This document shows positions 41,233-49,579 of a stretch of DNA of 64,000 nt, piece after piece (the first letter of the stretch is position 1; every line of letters begins with the position of its first letter). Both the position numbers and the translations under genes were made by a program. The notes under the pieces are model-generated. The model made no database searches and had not been told where the DNA came from. It saw only the letters and a list, made by a program, of their open reading frames with translations. Source of the DNA: Streptomyces sp. CG 926 (GTDB lineage: Bacteria > Actinomycetota > Actinomycetes > Streptomycetales > Streptomycetaceae); NCBI RefSeq assembly GCF_003148825.1, contig NZ_QGGZ01000008.1:310001-374000 (forward strand), written 5' to 3'.

Positions 41233-42813
41233 ATGGAGGTATTGCCGCTGGTGGCGCTGATCGCCGGCAGTGCGGCGGTCGCCGGGCTGGCGCGCCGGAC
41301 CCCGGTGCCGGCGCCCCTGCTGCTGGTCGCCGCCGGTCTGCTGGCCGGGTACGTGCCGGGGGTGCCCGCGTACGCCCTCGACCCGCACATCGTGCTGCCG
41401 TTGCTGCTCCCGCCGCTGCTCTACACGGCCGCCGTGGACAGCTCGTACCTGGACCTGCGGGCGAACGCCCGCCCCATCGCCATGCTCTCGGTGGGCTACG
41501 TGCTCTTCGCGACGCTCGTCGTCGGGTACGCCGCGTACGCGCTGGTGCCGGGGCTCTCCGTGCCGGTGGCGTTGGTGCTGGGCGCGGTGATCGCCCCGCC
41601 GGACGCGGTCGCCGCCACCGCGATCGCCCGCAAGCTCAGGCTGCCGAACCGGATCACGACCATCCTGCAGGGGGAGTCCCTGGTCAACGACGCGACCGCG
41701 ATCACCGCGTACAAGGTGGCGCTGGCCGCGGCCGTCGGGGTGAGCGCCGGCTGGGCGGGCGGGATCGCGGAGTTCCTGCTGGCCTCGGTGGGCGGCGTCG
41801 GCGTGGGCCTGCTGCTGATGGTGCCGATCCACCAGCTGCGCACCCGGCTGAAGGAGCCGCTGCTCCAGAACACCCTCTCGCTGCTGATCCCCTTCGTGGC
41901 GTACGCGGCCGCCGAGCGGGTGCACGCCTCCGGGGTGCTCGCGGTGGTCGTGGTCGCCCTCTACCTCGGGCACCGGAACTGGCAGGTCGACTTCGCCACC
42001 CGGCTCCAGGAGGAGGCGGTGTGGAAGGTGGTCGCCTTCGTGCTGGAGTCGGTGGTCTTCGCGCTGATCGGGCTCCAGCTGCCGGTGGTCCTCAAGGGGC
42101 TCGGCGAGTACAACGGCCTGCACGCGGCCTGGTACGCGATCGCCGTGTTCCTCGCGGTGGTGGTGGCCCGGTTCCTGTGGGTCTTCCCGGCGACCTTCGT
42201 GCCCCGCTGGATCTCGCCGCGGATCCGCGACCGGGAGCCGGAGACCGACTGGAAGGCCCCGGTGATCGTGGGGTGGGCCGGGATGCGCGGCGTGGTCTCG
42301 CTGGCCATCGCCTTCTCCGTGCCGATGTCGGTGCCGCACCGGAACCTGATCCTCTTCCTGACCTTCACCACCGTCATCGGGACGCTGGTGGTGCAGGGGC
42401 TGACGCTGCCGCCGCTGATCCGGGCGCTGCAGCTGCCGCCGAAGGACGTGCAGGCCGAGACCCTGGCGGAGGCGCAGGCACAGAGCGAGGCCTCGCGGGC
42501 CGCCGAGGAACGGCTGGTCGAGCTGCTGGAGGAGCCGGAGAACAGCACGCTGCCGCCGCCCCTGGCGGACCGGCTGCGGACGGTCATGGAGCGCCGGCGC
42601 AACGCGGTGTGGGAGCGGCTGGGCGAGGTCAACCCGGAGACGGGGGAGTCGGCGGACGACATCTACCGGCGGCTCGCCCGGGAGATGATCGCGGCCGAAC
42701 GGGAGGTCTTCGTGACCCTGCGGGACCAGCGGCGGATCGACGACGAGATGCTGCGGGCCCTGCTGCGCCGGCTCGACTTGGAGGAGGCCGCGGCCTACCG
42801 CGAGGAGGGCTGA
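41233..42813 (+). CDS. CPA1-family Na+/H+ antiporter
   Basis: Membrane antiporter of 526 residues with about 12 helices (residues 1-400) and a cytoplasmic tail of about 125 residues. The ion-binding aspartates sit in VIAPPDAVAATAIA and GESLVNDATAITAYK, the NhaP/YjcE signature. The tail is helical, Glu/Arg-rich and may regulate activity. It probably serves pH and sodium homeostasis. It is preceded by GGTGG and a 212-bp intergenic region shared with the UBP zinc-finger gene, in which I see no clear operator. Confidence 0.92.
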   Translation: MEVLPLVALIAGSAAVAGLARRTPVPAPLLLVAAGLLAGYVPGVPAYALDPHIVLPLLLPPLLYTAAVDSSYLDLRANARPIAMLSVGYVLFATLVVGYAAYALVPGLSVPVALVLGAVIAPPDAVAATAIARKLRLPNRITTILQGESLVNDATAITAYKVALAAAVGVSAGWAGGIAEFLLASVGGVGVGLLLMVPIHQLRTRLKEPLLQNTLSLLIPFVAYAAAERVHASGVLAVVVVALYLGHRNWQVDFATRLQEEAVWKVVAFVLESVVFALIGLQLPVVLKGLGEYNGLHAAWYAIAVFLAVVVARFLWVFPATFVPRWISPRIRDREPETDWKAPVIVGWAGMRGVVSLAIAFSVPMSVPHRNLILFLTFTTVIGTLVVQGLTLPPLIRALQLPPKDVQAETLAEAQAQSEASRAAEERLVELLEEPENSTLPPPLADRLRTVMERRRNAVWERLGEVNPETGESADDIYRRLAREMIAAEREVFVTLRDQRRIDDEMLRALLRRLDLEEAAAYREEG

Positions 42814-42826
42814 GCGGGGAGCGCGG

Positions 42827-43735
42827 TCACGGGCGGCCGGTGACGACGGCGGCGAGGGTCGTGCCGCGCGGGAACGCGCCCGACGCGGTGAGCTCGGTCA
42901 GTGCCCAGAGCAGCTTGGCCACGTAGATCCGCTCCACCGGGAGGCCGTGGCGGGACCCGAAGTCGGCGGCGAAGGCCTCCAACTCGACCGGGACCCGGCC
43001 GTAGCCGCCGTGGTGGAAGTCCTCGGCCAGGGTCCAGTCGCCGGCCGGCCCCCCGAAGGCGGCCGCCTGGAGGGAACGTATCTCCGCGGCCAGGAAACCG
43101 CCCGCCAGGACCGGGACCCCGAGCGCCCGCTGCCCGGGGGCCAGCCCGGCCGCGAGGCCCGCCAGCGTCCCACCGGTACCGCAGGCCACCGCCACCACGT
43201 CGGCGGTGCCGCGCAGTTCCCGGCCGAGCTCGGCGCAGCCGCCCAGGGCCAGGGCGTTGCTGCCGCCCTCGGGGACGACGTACGCGCCCTGCGCGCCGGC
43301 CGCGTCCACCAGGCGGGCCAGCTCCCGCGGCTCGGCCTTGCGGCGGTACTCCGACCTGGACACGAAGTGCAGCCGCATCCCGTTGGCGGCGCACCGGGCG
43401 AGGGAGTCGTTCAGGGGCCGTCCGGCGAGCTCGTCACCCCGCACGACGCCGACCGTCGCCAGCCCGAGCAGCCGCCCGGCGGCCGCCGTGGCCCGTAGGT
43501 GGTTCGAGTAGGCCCCGCCGAAGGTGACCAGCTGCTCGTGACCACCCGCCAGGGCGGCCCGGAGATTGGGCGCGAGCTTGCGCCACTTGTTGCCGGGCAG
43601 CTCCGGATGGACGAGGTCGTCCCGCTTCAGCAGCAGCCGTACGCCGTGCCGGTCGAACCTGTCGTCGCGGATCTCCCGCACCGGGGACGGTGGGCGCGGC
43701 TGCAGGAGGTCGTCAAGGTTCGCGGGGCGGTTCAC
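42827..43735 (-). CDS. PLP enzyme, ACC deaminase / D-cysteine desulfhydrase family
   Basis: Fold-type II PLP enzyme of 302 residues. The PLP-binding Lys lies in LPGNKWRKLAPNL, followed by TFGGAYSNH and the phosphate-binding loop ACGTGGTLAGL. The family includes 1-aminocyclopropane-1-carboxylate deaminase and D-cysteine desulfhydrase, and these motifs cannot separate the two with certainty. GTG 43735 has no good ribosome binding site, and a CACAAT hexamer lies 6 nt upstream, suggesting a leaderless mRNA. It is convergent with the antiporter gene. Confidence 0.85.
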   Translation of the reverse strand: MNRPANLDDLLQPRPPSPVREIRDDRFDRHGVRLLLKRDDLVHPELPGNKWRKLAPNLRAALAGGHEQLVTFGGAYSNHLRATAAAGRLLGLATVGVVRGDELAGRPLNDSLARCAANGMRLHFVSRSEYRRKAEPRELARLVDAAGAQGAYVVPEGGSNALALGGCAELGRELRGTADVVAVACGTGGTLAGLAAGLAPGQRALGVPVLAGGFLAAEIRSLQAAAFGGPAGDWTLAEDFHHGGYGRVPVELEAFAADFGSRHGLPVERIYVAKLLWALTELTASGAFPRGTTLAAVVTGRP

Positions 43736-43932
43736 CCGTCCATTGTGTATCCGTGCGGTGCCTTAGCCGCCAGGACCCCGGCGGCCCACCGACCCGCGCC
43801 GTACCTCGGCCGGTCGCGCGAGGGCTTCGGCGGGCTCGGCCGGGGCGGGGTGCGGGGCCTGAGATGTTCTTCACGCGCAGTGGGCCGTCGGTGATGATGG
43901 ATCGTCAAATCCGTTGAGCATGGGGGGAATTC

Positions 43933-44130
43933 ATGAGTACCGGTAGTGATGCGATTCCGTTCGGCGTGGTGGGGCTGTTGGTCGTCGTCCTGGCCTATTT
44001 CATTCCCACCGCCGTCGCCTTCGGGCGAGGGGTGCCCAACAAGGGCTCCGTGCTGGTGGTCAACCTGTTCCTGGGCTGGTCCGTCGTGGGATGGGTGATC
44101 GCGCTCGCCATGGCCGCGCGCAGCAGGTAG
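43933..44130 (+). CDS. Superinfection-immunity-like small membrane protein
   Basis: Protein of 65 residues with two transmembrane helices: GVVGLLVVVLAYFIPTAVAF and NLFLGWSVVGWVIALAMA. The second helix, with its preceding VPNKGSVLVV, is the signature of the Imm_superinfect family, named after phage T4 Imm, which blocks DNA entry of a second phage. Chromosomal copies are common and their role is mostly untested. ATG 43933 follows GGGGGGAA. The 5' codons are less G/C-biased than average. Confidence 0.8.
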   Translation: MSTGSDAIPFGVVGLLVVVLAYFIPTAVAFGRGVPNKGSVLVVNLFLGWSVVGWVIALAMAARSR

Positions 44131-44194
44131 CGCTGCTCCGTCGTCCCCGGCGTGGTGCCGGGGGCGACGGCCCGGGAAGGGCGGTGGGGGCCGG

Positions 44195-44785
44195 CTACTT
44201 CAGGCGCTCGCCGATGCGGGCGCGCATGGCGTCCATCGTGAAGCCCCTGGGGTCGACCTTGCCCGGCTGCCACTCGCGATGGCCGATCACCGAGCGCTCC
44301 GTCCAGCGGTGGTACCGGCAGATGGCCGCCGAGACGCGGGCGATGGCGTCGAGCTGGACCGCCGGCCAGGGGTCCACGCCGTCGCCGAGGTTCTCGCACT
44401 CGAAGCCGTAGAAGTACCGGTTGCCGTCGGTGTCCGTCTCGTTGTCCAAGGGCAGCCGCTTCTCGGCGATCACCGCCGCCAGGACGTCGGAGTCACCCGC
44501 GCCCGCGTGGTTGGCGCGGCCGTAGCCCACGAGGTGGACCCGCCCGTCCTTGGCGATCACGCCGTGGCAGAGCGGGCCGGGCAGGGAGCTGTACCCGTCC
44601 CGGCACAGCTCGACGGTGTACGAGGTGCCGCGGGTGACGGTGTGGTGGATCATCACCCCGTGCACGGGCCCCCAGGGCCCCTTGTGGTTGCGGTTGTGGG
44701 TGCGCCAGGCGCCGACCTCGACGACGGTCAGTCCTTCGTTGCGCAGTGCGTTGATGAAACGGTCCGCGGACATGGGTGCGGCCAT
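44195..44785 (-). CDS. N-acetylmuramoyl-L-alanine amidase (Amidase_2), no signal peptide
   Basis: Zinc amidase of 196 residues. The first metal His occurs in GVMIHHTVTRG, and the second His and the Asp/Cys-type ligand region in SVIGHREWQPGKVDPRGF. It cleaves the bond between muramic acid and the stem peptide. There is no signal peptide or cell-wall-binding repeat, so it resembles phage endolysins or a cytoplasmic recycling amidase. ATG 44785 was chosen because AAGGAGG lies 5 nt upstream. It is convergent with the superinfection-immunity-like gene. Confidence 0.88.
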   Translation of the reverse strand: MAAPMSADRFINALRNEGLTVVEVGAWRTHNRNHKGPWGPVHGVMIHHTVTRGTSYTVELCRDGYSSLPGPLCHGVIAKDGRVHLVGYGRANHAGAGDSDVLAAVIAEKRLPLDNETDTDGNRYFYGFECENLGDGVDPWPAVQLDAIARVSAAICRYHRWTERSVIGHREWQPGKVDPRGFTMDAMRARIGERLK

Positions 44786-44918
44786 GGCCGCCTCCTTCGT
44801 GCGGGCGCGACGGGCACCCTGTGTACCCGTGTCGTCACCCTCCGGTTTAGTGGAGGCGGCCCTTCCGCGGCTAGTGCATTCGTACGGTGAGCGAGCCGAT
44901 CCAGCCAACGACCAGGGA

Positions 44919-46115
44919 TCAGGCCGACGCGAGCCACAGGTCCGGGCCGAAGACCTCGTAGTGGATGTCGGCTGCCGGCAGTCCCTTGGTGATCAGCTGC
45001 GCGCGCACGGCCCGCATGAAGGGCAGCGGTCCGCACAGGTAGGCCTTGGTGCCCGGGGCGAGGGGGACGGCCGACAGGTCCATGCGGCCTTCGCCGTCGC
45101 CCGGCTCCGCCGCCTCCTCGTACCAGAACCGGGCCGAGGCGTCGGCCAGCTTGTGGGTCAGTGCCCGGTGGTCGCCCCGCAGGGGGTGGTCGGCGGGGGA
45201 GCGGTCGGCGTGCAGCACGGTCACCGACGCGGGGTGCCCGGTGTCGGCCAGGTGCTCCAGCATCGAGAGCATCGGGGTGCAGCCGATCCCGGCCGAGGCG
45301 AGCAGGACCGGGGCGGCCGGGTCCGCCAGGACCAGGTCGCCGTAGGGGGCCGAGACCCGCAGGGTGTCGCCGGTGGTGATCCGGGCGTGCAGGTGGTTGG
45401 AGACCTCGCCGTCGGGGCCCGCGGCGGCCGCCCCGTGGACCCGCTTGACGGTGATCGCGCGCACCGCGGAGCCGGGGGAGGTGATGAGGCTGTACTGGCG
45501 GATCTGGCGGGCGCCGTCCGGGAGCTCGACCTGGACCGAGACGTACTGGCCGGGCCGGTGGGTGGGCGCCGGGGCGCCGTCCGCGGGGGCGATCCGGAAG
45601 GTGGCGCAGTCCGCCGTCTCCTCGGTCCGGCCGGTGACGGTCCATTCGCGCCACACGTCGCCGGCGACCACCCGCTGCTCGGCGTAGAGCCGTTCCTCCA
45701 GGGCGATCAGGGCGTTCGCCATCAGCCAGTAGACCTCGTCCCAGGCCTCGGCGACCTCGGGGGTGACGGCCTCGCCCAGGACCTCGGCGATCGCCGCGAA
45801 GAGGTGCTCGTGGACGACCGCGTACTGCTCGCGGGTGACGCCGAGGCTGGCGTGCTTGTGGGCGATGCGGCCGAGCATCACGTCGGGGCGGGTGTCCGGG
45901 TGGGCGAGGAGGTGGGTCGCGAAGGCGGCGACGGAGCCCGCGAGGGCCTGCTGCTGGAGGCCGGAGTGCTGGTTGCCCCGGTTGAACAGGTCACGGATCA
46001 GGGCCGGGTGCGCCGCGAAGAGCTTGGTGTAGAAGAGCTCGGCTATGGCGCCGATCGCCGCTCCGACGGCGGGCAGGGTGGCTCGTACGGTCGCGCTCGA
46101 CTTCTCGGACAGCAT
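44919..46115 (-). CDS. hmp: Flavohemoprotein, nitric oxide dioxygenase
   Basis: Enzyme of 398 residues that turns NO into nitrate using O2 and NAD(P)H. Domains: globin (1-140; distal Tyr about residue 29 in LFYTKLF, proximal His about residue 88 in IAHKHASLGV), FAD-binding (RQYSLITSPG) and NAD-binding (ASAGIGCTPMLSML). GAGGAG lies 8 nt before the ATG. A palindrome 40 bp upstream (46155-46167) matches the one before nsrR, so NsrR control is very likely, as in S. coelicolor hmpA. Confidence 0.95.
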   Translation of the reverse strand: MLSEKSSATVRATLPAVGAAIGAIAELFYTKLFAAHPALIRDLFNRGNQHSGLQQQALAGSVAAFATHLLAHPDTRPDVMLGRIAHKHASLGVTREQYAVVHEHLFAAIAEVLGEAVTPEVAEAWDEVYWLMANALIALEERLYAEQRVVAGDVWREWTVTGRTEETADCATFRIAPADGAPAPTHRPGQYVSVQVELPDGARQIRQYSLITSPGSAVRAITVKRVHGAAAAGPDGEVSNHLHARITTGDTLRVSAPYGDLVLADPAAPVLLASAGIGCTPMLSMLEHLADTGHPASVTVLHADRSPADHPLRGDHRALTHKLADASARFWYEEAAEPGDGEGRMDLSAVPLAPGTKAYLCGPLPFMRAVRAQLITKGLPAADIHYEVFGPDLWLASA

Positions 46116-46151
46116 GCAGAACTCCTCGGGTGATGGACGTGACTGTGTGAA

Positions 46152-46170
46152 TTTGCATCTAAGATGCGTA
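46152..46170. promoter_or_regulatory. NsrR operator upstream of hmp
   Basis: GCATCT-A-AGATGC (46155-46167) flanked by TTT and GTA. It shares the GCAT-N5-ATGC core with the site before nsrR and resembles known Streptomyces NsrR sites. Confidence 0.82.
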
Positions 46171-46273
46171 TTTTTGATCGCAGCAGACCGCCGGAAGGCG
46201 GACTTCTGTTCGGACTCCTTCGACCCCTGTCGAGGCCGACGGGCGGCGGTGGCCGGTCGTCCGACCGGACGGG

Positions 46274-46738
46274 TCAGGGGCCCCCGGGCCCGCCGGGTCC
46301 GGCGGGCGCCCTGCTCGAAATGCCCAGCAGGAGCGGTCCCGTGGGGGACGCCACCAGGTCGTTCACCGTGAGCGGGTCCAGCGCGGCGAAGAAGGCCTCC
46401 TGGGCCCGGCGCAGCGCGCCGCGCAGGACGCAGGCGCCGCGCAGCGGGCAGGGGGTGGTCCCCTCGCACTCCACGACGTCGCCCTCGCCCTCCAGCTCGC
46501 GCACCACCGCGCCGACCGGCGCGGCGCGCCCGGCGGCGGTCAGGGCGAGCCCGCCGCCACGGCCGCGCCGGGCCTCGACCAGGCCGAGATGCTGCAGCCT
46601 GGCGACCACCTTGGCGGTGTGCGTGTAGGGGACCTCCATGGTCGCCGCCACGTCACGGGTGGTCGGGAGGTCCGTCTCCTCGACGGCCAGGCGCATCAGG
46701 ACGCGCAGCGCCAGGTCGGTGAATCGGGTCAGCCGCAT
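46274..46738 (-). CDS. nsrR: Rrf2-family nitric-oxide sensor NsrR
   Basis: Repressor of 154 residues with an N-terminal winged helix (MRLTRFTDLALRVLMRLA) and three cysteines, C91, C97 and C103, in CEGTTPCPLRGAC, which bind a [4Fe-4S] cluster destroyed by NO. It is close to the structurally studied S. coelicolor NsrR. The start ATG 46738 lies 6 nt after TACGGT (46745-46750), which is 17 bp from TTGCAT (46768-46773), so the transcript is probably leaderless. The operator at 46754-46776 covers this promoter, giving autorepression. Confidence 0.95.
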   Translation of the reverse strand: MRLTRFTDLALRVLMRLAVEETDLPTTRDVAATMEVPYTHTAKVVARLQHLGLVEARRGRGGGLALTAAGRAAPVGAVVRELEGEGDVVECEGTTPCPLRGACVLRGALRRAQEAFFAALDPLTVNDLVASPTGPLLLGISSRAPAGPGGPGGP

Positions 46739-46744
46739 GGGGAC

Positions 46745-46776
46745 ACCGTAGGAAACTTGCATATCTGATGCAAGTT
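46745..46776 (-). promoter_or_regulatory. nsrR promoter and NsrR operator
   Basis: AACTTGCAT (46754-46762) and ATGCAAGTT (46768-46776) are perfect 9-bp inverted arms with a 5-bp centre. The arms overlap a TTGCAT -35 and the -10 TACGGT follows at 17 bp. Confidence 0.85.
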
Positions 46777-47002
46777 AGAGTCCACGGGCCCGACCCCGGA
46801 CCCCGAGGGCCTCGGATGGCGCACGCATGGCCGAAATCGGTGGGGTGCGTGGGGTCGGGGTGGCCCATGAGGGAGGTGGGTGACCCCAAAGAGTGCCCCG
46901 CACCCACACGGAGTAGTCCCATCCTTTTGTGTAATGGTCCCACCACTTTCCGTAGTGAAAGGCTGCCTTCGCAGATCCATGGAGTGATCGAAAGGGAAAG
47001 AC

Positions 47003-48409
47003 ATGTCGGTCCAGGCAGGTTCCGAGTCCGAGGCCCAGACACCGCAGCGCAGTCTTGGGACGACGGCCGCACGGAACTTGGCAACCACCACCAAGTCCGC
47101 GCCGCAGATGCAGGAGATCACCTCGCGGTGGCTGCTGAAGATGCTGCCGTGGGTGTCGGTGCAGGGCGGCACGTACCGCGTCAACCGCAGGCTGAGCTAC
47201 TCGGTCGGCAACGGCGTCGTGGAGTTCATCAAGACCGGTACCCAGGTCCAGGTGATCCCGGCCGAACTGGGCGAGCTCCCGCTGCTGCGCGACTACGAGG
47301 ACCTCGACGTCCTCGGCGAACTCGCCCAGCGGTGCCGCCAGATCGACTTCGAACCCGGCCAGGAGCTGACCTCCTTCGGCAGCCCCGCCGACCAGGTCTT
47401 CCTGCTCGCCCACGGCCGCATCGACCAGATCGGCCCCGGCCCCTACGGGGAGGACGCCGTCCTGGCGACCGTCGCCGACGGCGCGTACTTCGGCGACGAC
47501 TCCCTCGTCGATGAAGAATCGATTTGGGAGTACACCGCCCGCGCCGCCACCTCCGGCACCGTGCTCACCCTGTCCCGCCAGGACTTCCAGCTCCTCGCCG
47601 ACCGCGTCGAGTCGCTGCGCGAGCACGTGGAGGACGTACGGACCCGACCCGATCGGGACACCAACAGGTACGGCGAGGCCGCGATCGAGCTCTCCGCCGG
47701 CCACCAGGGCGAGGCCGTCCTCCCCGGCACCTTCGTGGACTACGAGGCCCGGCCGCGCGAGTACGAACTCTCCATCGCGCAAACGGTCCTGCGGGTGCAC
47801 AGCCGTGTCGCCGACCTCTACAACCACCCGATGAACCAGACCGAGCAGCAGTTGCGGCTCACGGTCGAGGCGCTGCGCGAGCGCCAGGAGCACGAGATGC
47901 TCAACAACCGCGACTTCGGCCTGCTCCACAACGCCGACTACGACCAGCGCATCCAGCCGCACGACGGCGCGCCCAGCCCCGACGACATGGACCAGCTGCT
48001 CAGCATGCGGCGCGGCTCCAAGCTGTTCCTGGCGCATCCCAAGGCGATCGCCGCCTTCGGCCGCGAGTGCAACAAGCGCGGGATCTACCCGGAGTCGGTG
48101 GACATCGGCGGCAACCGGGTGCCGGCCTGGCGCGGGGTCCCGATCTTCCCGAGCAACAAGATCCCGATCAGCGACGCCCGCACCACGTCCATCCTGTGCA
48201 TGCGCACCGGAGAGGACGAGCAGGGCGTGATCGGCCTGCACCAGCCGGGCATCCCGGACGAGATCGAGCCGAGCCTGTCGGTCCGGTTCATGGGCATCAG
48301 CGAGCAGGCGATCATCTCCTACCTGGTCACCGCCTACTTCTCGGCCGCGGTGCTGGTTCCGGACGCGCTCGGCGTGCTGGAGAACGTCGAGATCGGCCGC
48401 TGGCGCTGA
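47003..48409 (+). CDS. Family 2B encapsulin shell protein with cyclic-nucleotide-binding domain (EshA-like)
   Basis: Protein of 468 residues. The N-terminal arm and first part of an HK97-type fold (about 1-85) are interrupted by a CAP-like nucleotide-binding domain (about 85-210, with DFEPGQELTSFGSPADQVFLL and GAYFGDDSLV). The rest of the HK97 fold follows (YELSIAQTVLRVHSRVADLYNHPMNQTEQQ to the end). This is the layout of family 2B encapsulins and of EshA. Such proteins self-assemble into nanocompartments that hold a cargo enzyme. GAAAGGGAAAG precedes the ATG. The next gene, a polyprenyl synthase 5 bp downstream, is the predicted cargo. Confidence 0.88.
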   Translation: MSVQAGSESEAQTPQRSLGTTAARNLATTTKSAPQMQEITSRWLLKMLPWVSVQGGTYRVNRRLSYSVGNGVVEFIKTGTQVQVIPAELGELPLLRDYEDLDVLGELAQRCRQIDFEPGQELTSFGSPADQVFLLAHGRIDQIGPGPYGEDAVLATVADGAYFGDDSLVDEESIWEYTARAATSGTVLTLSRQDFQLLADRVESLREHVEDVRTRPDRDTNRYGEAAIELSAGHQGEAVLPGTFVDYEARPREYELSIAQTVLRVHSRVADLYNHPMNQTEQQLRLTVEALRERQEHEMLNNRDFGLLHNADYDQRIQPHDGAPSPDDMDQLLSMRRGSKLFLAHPKAIAAFGRECNKRGIYPESVDIGGNRVPAWRGVPIFPSNKIPISDARTTSILCMRTGEDEQGVIGLHQPGIPDEIEPSLSVRFMGISEQAIISYLVTAYFSAAVLVPDALGVLENVEIGRWR

Positions 48410-48414
48410 CCGCC

Positions 48415-49458
48415 GTGAACACCATCGCGACCGGTGAGGGCCAGGACGCCGCGGCCCTGCTGGAACGGACGAGAGAAGCGGTCGACCCGCAGTTGCGGCG
48501 CACGGTCGAGAGCCTGCCGGGTCAGATGCGGCGCGTGGCGATGTACCACTTCGGCTGGGAGCACGAGGACGGCAGCCCCGCCACGGGCGGAGCCGGGAAG
48601 GCCATCCGGCCCGCCCTGGTGCTGGCCGCCGCCCAGGCCCTGCGCGGCCCCGGGGCCGGCCCGGTCGAGGAGGCCGTCCGGGCGGCGGCCGCCGTGGAGC
48701 TGGCGCACAACTTCACCCTGCTGCACGACGACATCATCGACAAGGACGTCCGGCGCCGTGGCAGATCCACGGCCTGGACCGTCTTCGGGACACCGGACGC
48801 CCTCATCACGGGCGACGCGATGATGGCGCTCGCGCTGCGGCTGCTCGCGGAGGATCCGCATCCGGCCGCGGCGGCCGCCTCGGCCCGGCTCGCGGCCTGC
48901 GTCATCGAGCTGTGCGCGGGCCAGCAGGCGGACTGCGCCTTCGAGCAGCGCCCGCAGGTCTCGCTCGACGAGTGCACGGCCATGGCCACGGCCAAGACCG
49001 GGGCGCTACTGGGCTGCGCCTGCGCGCTGGGCGCCCTGTACGCGGGGGCCGGCCCGGACGAGGTCGACGCCATGGACGCCTTCGGGCGGGAGGCCGGGCT
49101 GGCCTTCCAGCTGATCGACGACCTGATCGGCATCTGGGGGGACCCGGGGCACACCGGCAAGCCCGCCGGGGCCGACCTGATCGCCCGCAAGAAGTCGCTC
49201 CCGGTCGTGGCCGCCCTCACCTCGGGCACCACGGCGGGGAAGGAGCTGGCCGAGCTGTACGCCGGCCCCATGACCGGGGACGACGTACGCCGGGCGGCCG
49301 ACGCGGTGGACCGGGCCGGCGGGCGCGACTGGGCGCAGGCGCAGGCCGCGGACCGGATGGGGCGGGCGGTCCAGCAGCTGTCCCGGGCCGTACCGGACCT
49401 CGGGGCGGCGGGCGGTCTGCTGGCACTCGCGGAGTTCGTGACGCGCCGTACGAGGTGA
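48415..49458 (+). CDS. Polyprenyl diphosphate synthase, predicted encapsulin cargo
   Basis: Trans-isoprenyl diphosphate synthase of 347 residues. GKAIRP (61-66) binds IPP. The first Asp-rich motif is DDIID (105-109), with an aromatic Phe five residues before it, suggesting a short product such as FPP or GGPP. The second Asp motif reads DDLIGIWGD (235-243), a variant usual in actinobacteria. GTG 48415 starts 5 bp after the encapsulin stop, so the genes are cotranscribed. The N-terminus before the first helix is only about 12-20 residues, so any shell-targeting segment is short. A strong terminator follows. Confidence 0.9.
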   Translation: MNTIATGEGQDAAALLERTREAVDPQLRRTVESLPGQMRRVAMYHFGWEHEDGSPATGGAGKAIRPALVLAAAQALRGPGAGPVEEAVRAAAAVELAHNFTLLHDDIIDKDVRRRGRSTAWTVFGTPDALITGDAMMALALRLLAEDPHPAAAAASARLAACVIELCAGQQADCAFEQRPQVSLDECTAMATAKTGALLGCACALGALYAGAGPDEVDAMDAFGREAGLAFQLIDDLIGIWGDPGHTGKPAGADLIARKKSLPVVAALTSGTTAGKELAELYAGPMTGDDVRRAADAVDRAGGRDWAQAQAADRMGRAVQQLSRAVPDLGAAGGLLALAEFVTRRTR

Positions 49459-49475
49459 GCCCGAGGGGGGGGCGA

Positions 49476-49511
49476 GGCCCGTTCCGGTACCGCACGGTGC
49501 CGGAACGGGCC
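49476..49511 (+). terminator. Terminator of the encapsulin operon
   Basis: GGCCCGTTCCGG (49476-49487) and CCGGAACGGGCC (49500-49511), perfect 12 bp, with further partial pairing in the loop. Confidence 0.88.
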
Positions 49512-49579
49512 TTACCGCATGTCTGCGCCAACTCTAGGATCACTCGCGGTTGTTGATACGCGAGTGAAGGGTGTGGCCA

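Noticed and set aside
43933..44785. Prophage boundary
   Set aside because: Only two genes of phage-like families; no integrase, att repeats, tRNA junction or codon-usage shift.
46775..48241. Long minus-strand frame opposite the encapsulin gene
   Set aside because: Composition typical of antisense of high-G+C codons; the plus-strand protein has a clear fold and ribosome binding site.
44919..49458. hmp, nsrR and the encapsulin pair as one functional unit
   Set aside because: The encapsulin genes are on the other strand with a 226-bp gap, and neither NsrR site faces them closely. Adjacency alone is not enough.
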